From contig JBGTEJ010000018.1 of the NCBI GenBank assembly GCA_041747855.1, forward strand, positions 1 through 14,832: DNA of 14,832 nucleotides, given 5' to 3'. Below, in pieces: positions 9,473 through 14,832 of the stretch. Position 1 is the stretch's first letter. Each line of letters opens with the position of its first letter. Under the pieces are notes generated by a model, which saw nothing but the letters and a program-made list of their open reading frames with translations, had not been told where the DNA came from and did no database searches. The translations under genes were made by a program, and so were the position numbers. This stretch comes from ZC4RG35 sp041747855 (GTDB taxonomy: Bacteria > Actinomycetota > Acidimicrobiia > Spongiisociales > ZC4RG35).

Positions 9473-10630
9473 ATGGCCTGCGACATTCAAATCCTGACGG
9501 CGAGCGCAACCAGCCTTCCGCAGCAGACGACGGCGAATACGATCACTATTGGAGGAACGGCGCAGGACTGTGCCCAGGTCAACGTCACCATCTCCTGCGG
9601 CGGCGACTCGGCGAGCAAAACCGCAAACGTCGGCTTCAATGGAAGCTGGGCCGTTCTCTTCGACACGTCTGCGCTGGGCTGCACAGATGGTCAAAATTTC
9701 AGCGTCTCTGCCTACTGCGTGGGCAATCCCGCCTGTTTCGAAGAAACCACTTTCGACCTTGACGCTCCGGCTTGCCCGTACGTCGATGACATCACCTTCA
9801 TAGTCCATCTCGATCCATATCCAACGCCGCTCTGCGTGAACGGCAAGACGAGGGCACTGGTCACGCTGACCGCCATGGGCTCGCCAAGTGCCGGAAAATA
9901 TGTGTGGGACTTCGACGATGGCACCACGCCCCTTCCGGAAACGACAGTTAACAGTGTCTCTCATGAGTTCGAGTTTCCAGGCCTCTCATACAACATCAAG
10001 GTCACCTATTCCCCGGCCCAGGCAGGCTGTCCCGAGACCAGCACGATCAAAACGTTGCTGGTGCCGGATTGCAGTGATGTGCCGCCCCCGCCACCCAAAG
10101 GTCCTGAAGAGGACCCCCCCGAGACGGAGGAAAACCCGAAGCCATCCAAGCGACCTGACGGGATCATCACCGAGACGGACGTCCGGCCAAAGGAGAAGCC
10201 AAAGGAAAGGGATGACCCCGGCGGCGGCAAACTGTCCTGCGATGCCCTCCTCGTGGCCGCGGTTTCCCTGATCCTGGCCGGCGGTCTGGCCATCGTGATC
10301 GGTGTCTGTTCCAAGGTGTGGTGGATCGGCATCGCGGGCGTTGCGAGCGCGGCGCTAGGCGTAGCCCTATTCTTCGTCTGGTGGGCGATCTGCGGCAAGA
10401 TCAGCTCCTGCGACGTGATGCAAAAGATGCACAGCCTGCTCCGGATGATCGTACTGCTCGGTTTTCCCCTAGGGCTGTTGGGACTGGGACTGCAGGCGCT
10501 CGAAGTCGTCAACCTGGAGCCCACCTGCTGGGGCGCGATAGCCGGATATTATGCCAGCATCGCCTTCCTGAAGGACCGGCTGGAAGCCATAATGTGGGAC
10601 GCAGACTGCCCGCCGACGGCCACGTTCTGA
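9473..10630 (+). CDS. Unidentified cargo protein: Ig-like + PKD-like domains, charged linker, ~4 membrane helices
   Basis: A 385-aa protein I cannot name. Residues about 23-97 resemble a bacterial Ig-like domain (TITIGGTAQDCAQVNVTI...NGSWAVLF). Residues about 104-198 resemble a PKD domain (KYVWDFDDGTT...VSHEFEFPGLSYNIKVTYS). A linker (about 203-253) starts with PPPPP and is rich in P/E/K/D. Hydrophobic helices follow at about 258-279, 282-307, 323-346 and perhaps 350-367. The first 200 residues hold ten cysteines (3, 33, 42, 70, 82, 88, 101, 121, 186, 200), as if disulfide-bonded, yet there is no N-terminal signal peptide and the frame is closed upstream at 9440-9442. The start has a good ribosome site. 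It is the only intact gene in the element. An adhesin or surface display role is possible; a cytoplasm-facing head is equally compatible. Confidence 0.8.
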   Translation: MACDIQILTASATSLPQQTTANTITIGGTAQDCAQVNVTISCGGDSASKTANVGFNGSWAVLFDTSALGCTDGQNFSVSAYCVGNPACFEETTFDLDAPACPYVDDITFIVHLDPYPTPLCVNGKTRALVTLTAMGSPSAGKYVWDFDDGTTPLPETTVNSVSHEFEFPGLSYNIKVTYSPAQAGCPETSTIKTLLVPDCSDVPPPPPKGPEEDPPETEENPKPSKRPDGIITETDVRPKEKPKERDDPGGGKLSCDALLVAAVSLILAGGLAIVIGVCSKVWWIGIAGVASAALGVALFFVWWAICGKISSCDVMQKMHSLLRMIVLLGFPLGLLGLGLQALEVVNLEPTCWGAIAGYYASIAFLKDRLEAIMWDADCPPTATF

Positions 10631-10844
10631 CGAGAAACTAGGGTCCGGGGCCCCTACATGCCAGCCTTGATCCCCGAATAAACCCTCGCCTGGGCTTTCA
10701 GGGTGTACAAAAGGATCCCCGAGTGAGTCTGGAGCCCCTCCCTGGGGTCTTAGGGCTGGCAAGGAAACGGTTTGGTCCAGTCACCTTGCAAGCGTCGCGA
10801 ACACTACTCGGCTGGCTTGAAGATCGCGTCAGGCGCACCCTTTG
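10631..10844. other. Gene-free stretch with inverted and direct repeats
   Basis: Just after the cargo gene stop, TAGGG (10639-10643) and CCCTA (10652-10656) can form a short hairpin without a T-run, a weak terminator candidate. TGCCAGCC (10659-10666) pairs perfectly with GGCTGGCA (10754-10761) about 90 bp away. Inside are two GATCCCCGA copies (10669-10677 and 10714-10722). No gene is supported. A structured RNA is conceivable but unproven. Confidence 0.4.
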
Positions 10845-11245
10845 CTAGTCGACCCGGCAGAGAGGCTGGTTAGTGGACTGGAAGTTCCGGCCCACTTGAA
10901 AGTATGTCCAGCGGTTGTATCGGACGAATGTGGTTGAGTGCTGGATATTACTTTGAATGACGTAGTGTCCGCCCTCGACGGTGTACCACCAGGAGCCAGA
11001 TTCGCCCATCCCATGGAGGAGTTAACGCTTCTCGCCCTCCATACGCCGCCCTCCAAGACTTGCCAATGGCCCGCTTGGCCGTACTCACTTACTTGGACGT
11101 ACGCCCACGCCGTGGGGCGTCCAGCCCCGACCCATGCTTGTCCATTCCAGCGGAATAAGTTGGCCCATACGTAGCCATACCCGTTGTCAATCCGTGGTGT
11201 CGCATCGACCGAACGGCTCCCCTCGATGAGAAGAAGGCCCCCCAC
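10845..11245 (-). pseudogene. Frameshifted aromatic-rich protein of unknown function
   Basis: The first part, from about 11245 (GTG; the frame is open back to a stop at 11323-11321), reads RIDNGYGYVWANLFRWNG, then TAWAYVQVSEYGQAGHW, then VLEGGVWRARSVNSSMGWAN. Around 10995-11005 the sensible reading moves to another frame (SGSWWYTVEGGHYVIQSN, HSTTFVRYNRWTYFQVG, STNQPLCRVD-stop at 10845). Joined, they give a coherent protein of about 130 aa, very rich in W, Y, G and N with beta-strand spacing, typical of extracellular repeat proteins. There is no clear start or signal peptide, so the 5' end may also be lost. A single-base sequencing error could mimic the frameshift. I do not recognise the family. 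Confidence 0.6.
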
Positions 11246-11788
11246 CGCTTCCGGCTGGTCCAGCGCGCCGAGATGGGAATGGGGCGCACGACCGGCCCGC
11301 GCGCCCCTGGGTTCATCTCGTCAGTCCTTGCCCTAGTCAACGAGTTCTATGGGGGCGTGGTCCAGGAAGTTGCCCCCTGGCGGCCCCCGGCTCCCAAGCT
11401 GACCCGAACGGCCACACCCGCACCAACGGAGGACGCGCGTGAGAATGTCCGCGACGATCCCCAAGTGTTTCCATGGCCTCGGCAGGAGGGGGCGGGGGGC
11501 GACGATGATCAGTCGGAATCCGACACCCGCTGATCTAGCCCGCCTATCTATGGCTCCTGACCGTTGGACCGTGGATGGTGAGTCTGGTTCGCAGCAACCG
11601 GTCTAATCCTGCTGAACCCATCCGTCACCAGGTCTGCCAGTGTCCGTGGCCGCAGCGACCCGAGACTGCAGCCATTCTGCAACCCAACCGTCGGAGATTC
11701 GCTGGTATGGGCTGTGATGTGGGTGGCCCGAAGGCCTGATAGCTGTTGACTAATCATTACAGTTTGGTACTGCTTGGCACGGGCTTGC
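11246..11788. other. Right flank of the element without a supported gene
   Basis: About 540 bp. The short open frames here have no recognisable domain and biased composition. The stretch holds one copy of the TGCA-N7-TGCA repeat (11664-11686), and, next to attR, TGGCA/TGCCA in a small inverted repeat (11775-11790). The rest shows nothing I can interpret. Confidence 0.5.
11664..11686 (-). repeat. TGCA-N7-TGCA repeat, copy 4 (attR side)
   Basis: On the - strand GGTTGCAGAATGGCTGCAGTC keeps the two TGCA cores at the same 11-bp spacing and the same TGCAGTC ending as the left copies. It lies about 100 bp inside attR, in the same orientation. Presence at both ends is what suggests integrase or excisionase arm sites. 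Confidence 0.5.
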
Positions 11789-11846
11789 CAGGATTCAGGT
11801 TCCTGTGATCGCAAGATCGTGGGGGTTCAAGTCCCCCCTCGCCCAC
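11789..11846 (+). repeat. attR: 58-bp direct repeat (tRNA-Leu 3' fragment)
   Basis: A perfect copy of 8734-8791, containing the anticodon arm, variable arm, T arm and 3' acceptor strand. The 5' acceptor strand and D arm are missing, so it is not a second functional tRNA gene. Confidence 0.93.
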
Positions 11847-11880
11847 GTTGATCTTCGAATCGCCACCACCGCGCAGGCGT

Positions 11881-12840
11881 ATGGCACGCATCTTCTGGCC
11901 GCTGCTGATCATCGCAGCCGTCATACTCGGTCTTGTGGTTTCGGCAGCCGGGGTTGAGACCCGGGCCCAGATCGACTACCTCTCCGACATTCACGACCAC
12001 TCGGTCCAGATGGCGCGGAATGGCGACGCGTTGAGTGGTGTCGCCGAACGGCTCCGCACCATCGCTCGAGACGAACTCGTCACCGTTGCCCAAGGCATTC
12101 TCGAGGACATTGCCGAGGCCAGGGCCTTCGCCGATGCCGATCCGCCGGTGGACTCGGTCATCCCTGTACGTTCACTGTTCCGCCAGGCCCTCATCGCTTG
12201 GGAGATCGGCGTTGAAGGTTTCTACGTCACCCTTCTAGAGGCTTCCGACAACCCACTGGACGCGACTGTGGTGGATGACATAGCGGCGGCGATCGCCCAT
12301 CTCCGAGTCGGGGACGCGGTGTATGCCCTCCTCCTCGACGAGCTTGAGCGTGTTGACTACCCGAGTCCGTTGACGCCTTTGCCAGGGGTGGTCATGTCAC
12401 CCACCGATGATGGTCTGGTCGTCGCTTCGCTGCGCTACATAGAAGGTGCCAGATCGCCGGAGAACACCTTGACGATACGGCCCGGTCTGGCGGTGAGTCA
12501 GCTCCTTGCTGATCCGGAATGGCAGCTCGACGCCAACAGTCAGGTCGTCCTCACCGCAAGCGAGACAGTGGTCTTTTCTGTCGTCCTGACCAACGACGGC
12601 AACATCGACTCCGGTGTCCAGGTGGTCACCGTCAACCTGCGAGGGGTGGACGGTACGGTCACCCTCGAGCTGACCGTGGAGGCTCTTGTCCCGGGACGTC
12701 AAGTCACCCTCGTTTTCGAACCGATAGAAGTGACCCCGGGCCAGAGCTACGAGGTGACGGCATCCATCGAAGGGGAACCGGAAGATTGGGACTTCACAGA
12801 CAACAGCATCACTGTGGCTTTCGTCGTGAACTCCAACTGA
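11881..12840 (+). CDS. Membrane-anchored protein with CARDB-like C-terminal domain
   Basis: A 319-aa protein with one N-terminal hydrophobic helix (about 5-24) and no lipobox. A mostly helical middle follows (about 30-200, with DYLSDIHDHSVQMARNG and ERLRTIARDELVTVAQ). The C-terminal beta-rich domain (about 217-319) has the look of a CARDB adhesion module: VVFSVVLTNDGNIDSGVQ, then VPGRQVTLVFEP, and DFTDNSITVAFVV at the end. It is probably extracytoplasmic, function unknown. The ATG at 11881 follows a basic stretch; a TTG at 11848, two bases after attR, would add 11 residues. Neither has a ribosome site. serS starts 24 nt downstream on the same strand, so they may be cotranscribed. The element has displaced this gene from the intact tRNA-Leu gene. 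Confidence 0.75.
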   Translation: MARIFWPLLIIAAVILGLVVSAAGVETRAQIDYLSDIHDHSVQMARNGDALSGVAERLRTIARDELVTVAQGILEDIAEARAFADADPPVDSVIPVRSLFRQALIAWEIGVEGFYVTLLEASDNPLDATVVDDIAAAIAHLRVGDAVYALLLDELERVDYPSPLTPLPGVVMSPTDDGLVVASLRYIEGARSPENTLTIRPGLAVSQLLADPEWQLDANSQVVLTASETVVFSVVLTNDGNIDSGVQVVTVNLRGVDGTVTLELTVEALVPGRQVTLVFEPIEVTPGQSYEVTASIEGEPEDWDFTDNSITVAFVVNSN

Positions 12841-12864
12841 GCATCGTTACCATCCAAGTCTCCG

Positions 12865-14115
12865 ATGCTCGACCCCAGAATCCTCCGTGACGACCCTGCT
12901 GGTCTCCATCTCTCCCTGAGACGGCGCGGCTCACGGATCGATCTTGACGGTCTCATCGAGATGGAGGCCTCATATCGGGCCGCGGTCCAGAAGGCAGAAT
13001 CCCTGCGCGCCGCGCAGAAAGAAGCGGGACGGAACATCGCCGCCCTCTTCGGTGACGCCAAGCACGCAGCCATTGGAGCCGTCGCCGATCTGGCTGAAGC
13101 GGTGAAAGCCGCGGCGGCTGAGGCGGATGAACTCGGCGAGACATTTCGTCTCGCCTGGCTCGAAGTCCCCAATCTGGTGGCACCCGATGCCGCCGATGGT
13201 CACAGCGACGTCGACAACGTCGAAGTCAGGCGTGTTGGAGACTCTGGAAGCGAGGGAACCGGACACGCTGTGCTCGGGGAGAGACTTGGCGTGATCGACA
13301 CCATGCGGGCCGCCAAGGTTTCGGGTAGCCGGTTCGGCTACCTCTTGGGAAAGGGTGCCCTGCTCGAGTTGTCATTGGTCCGGTGGGCAATGGACCATCT
13401 CCACTCGGCGGGTTTCACCCCGGTTATCCCGCCGGTCCTGGTTCGGGAGCACGCCCTCGAAGGCACGGGCTTCTTTCCGGAGGCGCGCGAGCAGGTATAC
13501 GAGATCCCCCGTGACGAGTTGTTCCTGGTCGGCACGGCTGAGGTCCCTTTAGCCGCGTATCACGGGGATGAGATCTTCGAACCCGGAAGTCTGCCTCTTC
13601 GTTACGCCGGTTTCTCCACCTGCTTTCGCCGGGAGGCGGGTACCTACGGGAAGGACACCGCCGGGATCTTCAGGGTCCACCAATTCGACAAGGTCGAGAT
13701 GTTCGTTTTCACGACCGCTGACGAGTCCCCCTCCGAGCACGAACGTATCCTCGCCCTTCAGGAAGAGTTGATCCAGCAGCTCGAGATCCCCTATCGGGTG
13801 GTCAATGTCGCCGCGGGTGACCTGGGGGCCTCCGCCGCCAAGAAGTACGACATCGAAGGCTGGTTTCCGGGTGAGGGCGCTTTCCGGGAGTTGACCTCGT
13901 GTTCCAACACCACCGACTATCAGGCGCGGCGGCTGAAGGTGAGAGTGCGGGGCGACACATCAAACCCCATCGCTCACACCCTGAACGGGACCGCCTGTGC
14001 AGTGGGTAGGACCATTCTCGCCATCCTGGAGAACCACCAGCAGCCGGACGGCTCAGTGGTCATCCCCCAGGCGTTGCAGCGCTACACCGGCTTCGACGTC
14101 ATCGACCGTGAGTGA
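12865..14115 (+). CDS. serS: Serine--tRNA ligase
   Basis: A 416-aa class II aminoacyl-tRNA synthetase that charges tRNA-Ser (and tRNA-Sec where present) in the cytoplasm. The N-terminal antiparallel coiled-coil arm (about 25-105) recognises the long variable arm. The catalytic core shows LVGTAEVPLA (about 221-230), motif 2 FRREAG (254-259) with GIFRVHQFDKVEMF, the serine-site segment RELTSCSNTTDYQARR (341-356) and motif 3 NGTACAVGRTILAILENHQ (374-392). Length and order are normal for bacteria. There is no Shine-Dalgarno sequence before the ATG, so it may depend on the upstream gene or on a leaderless start. Its 3' end overlaps the next gene. Confidence 0.97.
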   Translation: MLDPRILRDDPAGLHLSLRRRGSRIDLDGLIEMEASYRAAVQKAESLRAAQKEAGRNIAALFGDAKHAAIGAVADLAEAVKAAAAEADELGETFRLAWLEVPNLVAPDAADGHSDVDNVEVRRVGDSGSEGTGHAVLGERLGVIDTMRAAKVSGSRFGYLLGKGALLELSLVRWAMDHLHSAGFTPVIPPVLVREHALEGTGFFPEAREQVYEIPRDELFLVGTAEVPLAAYHGDEIFEPGSLPLRYAGFSTCFRREAGTYGKDTAGIFRVHQFDKVEMFVFTTADESPSEHERILALQEELIQQLEIPYRVVNVAAGDLGASAAKKYDIEGWFPGEGAFRELTSCSNTTDYQARRLKVRVRGDTSNPIAHTLNGTACAVGRTILAILENHQQPDGSVVIPQALQRYTGFDVIDRE

Positions 14116-14746
14116 AGTCACCGACCCGATCTTTGCGAGGATCGCCAGACGTTACGACCTGATCAACAGGGTCCTCTCGGTAGGTCAGGAGCGGAAGTGG
14201 CGAGGAAGGGGGGTCGCCATGCTGCGGCAGGGGACGGTTCTCGACCTCGGCTGTGGGACCGGGGACACCGACTTTGGAGGGAGGCAAGTCGTCGGACTCG
14301 ATCCGGTCCGGGAAATGCTCGGTCTCAGTCCTGTGCCATTGAAGGTCGTCGGTGTCGGCGAGATGCTGCCCTTCAGGGACCAGAGTTTCGACGGGGTGTT
14401 CAGTGGTTTCGTCTTTCGAAATCTGACGTCGGTGACCGTCACCCTCGTCGAGATCGAACGAGTCCTCCTCCCCGGCGCCTGCGCGGTGGTTGTCGACCTT
14501 GGCCGACCCCGGCATCGTCTCCTCGCCCTCGTGCACCGGGTCGGAACAGCAATTCTCCTGCCACTGGTCGGGCTGCTCTTTGCCAAGGCCCCAAAGGACT
14601 ACTGGTATCTGCATAGAAGTCTCGACTCGCTGCCCGCTCCCGAGATCCTCTACACGTCGGGATCCTTGGAATTGGAGGAGGTCTGGCGAAACGGTCTGTT
14701 TGGATTTGTCTACGGGGCGCGACTGAGAAAGCCGCTGCGACCGTGA
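14108..14746 (+). CDS. Demethylmenaquinone methyltransferase-like (UbiE/MenG family)
   Basis: A 212-aa SAM-dependent methyltransferase, expected to methylate demethylmenaquinone in the last step of menaquinone synthesis at the membrane. The start resembles the UbiE/MenG signature (DPIFARIARRYDLINRVLSVG). SAM-binding motif I is VLDLGCGTGD (44-53), followed by VVGLD (61-65), LPFRDQSFDGVFSGFVFRNL (87-106) and the C-terminal YWYLHRSLDSLPAPE. It is shorter than the usual 230-250 aa: only seven residues separate motif I from VVGLD, where relatives have roughly 15-20. The GTG start at 14108 lies inside serS (8-nt overlap in another frame), indicating translational coupling. MenG is likely but the shortened core makes a related small-molecule methyltransferase possible. 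Confidence 0.78.
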   Translation: MSEVTDPIFARIARRYDLINRVLSVGQERKWRGRGVAMLRQGTVLDLGCGTGDTDFGGRQVVGLDPVREMLGLSPVPLKVVGVGEMLPFRDQSFDGVFSGFVFRNLTSVTVTLVEIERVLLPGACAVVVDLGRPRHRLLALVHRVGTAILLPLVGLLFAKAPKDYWYLHRSLDSLPAPEILYTSGSLELEEVWRNGLFGFVYGARLRKPLRP

Positions 14747-14776
14747 CCGAAGCCCATCAGGTCTAGCCTTTGACCA

Positions 14777-14832
14777 ATGCGATGGGTCAAACGGATCTTC
14801 TTGTCCATCCTCGTACTGGTGGTTCTGGCCAG
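14777..14832 (+). CDS. Start of a membrane or secreted protein (cut by window edge)
   Basis: Only 18 full codons are visible: MRWVKRIFLSILVLVVLA. A basic start followed by a strongly hydrophobic run is typical of a signal peptide or N-terminal membrane anchor. It begins 30 nt after the methyltransferase stop on the same strand and may continue that operon. The product cannot be identified. Confidence 0.5.
   Translation, partial: MRWVKRIFLSILVLVVLA

Noticed and set aside
9448..9762. Open frame beginning MATVRGTSHG upstream of and overlapping the cargo gene
   Set aside because: It lies in another frame of the Ig/PKD gene, has no domain character, and its ATG lacks the GGGGGA ribosome site that serves 9473.
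11273..11533. 86-aa open frame on the + strand in the right flank
   Set aside because: Biased composition, antisense to the end of the aromatic-rich gene, no recognisable domain and no ribosome site.
11548..11814. 88-aa open frame on the - strand running into attR
   Set aside because: Its start lies inside the tRNA fragment and its sequence includes the short repeat; it looks like non-coding element DNA.
11789..11846. A second tRNA-Leu gene
   Set aside because: Only the 3' 57 bases of the tRNA plus one flanking base are present; the 5' acceptor strand and D arm are missing, so it is an att duplicate.

Overview
The window looks like a chromosomal segment of a high-GC actinobacterium, probably of the Acidimicrobiia type. 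This is an inference from three things: the crgA / pknB / pbpA / rodA / pstP / fhaB / fhaA cell-wall and division cluster, the menaquinone methyltransferase, and the Thr-rich kinase tail. No rRNA or other decisive marker is present.

Left part (1-1962, + strand): a thiolase, a small membrane protein with a zinc-ribbon-like tail, and the divisome protein CrgA. Centre-left (1991-8619, - strand): a tight operon transcribed fhaA > fhaB > pstP > rodA > pbpA > pknB, with 1-4 nt overlaps at three of its five junctions. It encodes phosphopeptide-binding FHA proteins, the Ser/Thr phosphatase, the SEDS glycan polymerase, its partner transpeptidase, and the PASTA kinase that controls wall growth. In mycobacteria the same block lies near oriC beside a tRNA-Leu, and here a tRNA-Leu(CAG) is likewise divergent from fhaA (8707-8790).

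Centre-right (8734-11846): a roughly 3-kb accessory element inserted in the 3' half of the tRNA-Leu gene. It is bounded by a perfect 58-bp direct repeat made of the tRNA 3' part (attL 8734-8791, attR 11789-11846). Inside are the C-terminal remnant of a tyrosine integrase, a family of short TGCA-N7-TGCA repeats near both ends, one intact cargo gene and a frameshifted gene. The cargo gene encodes a 385-aa protein with Ig-like and PKD-like domains, a Pro/Glu/Lys linker and about four membrane helices. The frameshifted gene encodes an aromatic-rich protein. This is the most novel part of the window.

Right part (11881-14832, + strand): the host chromosome resumes with a membrane-anchored CARDB-like protein, serS, a short menaquinone methyltransferase overlapping serS by 8 nt, and the start of a further membrane or secreted protein cut by the window edge. 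All assignments come from reading motifs by eye; no database search was run.
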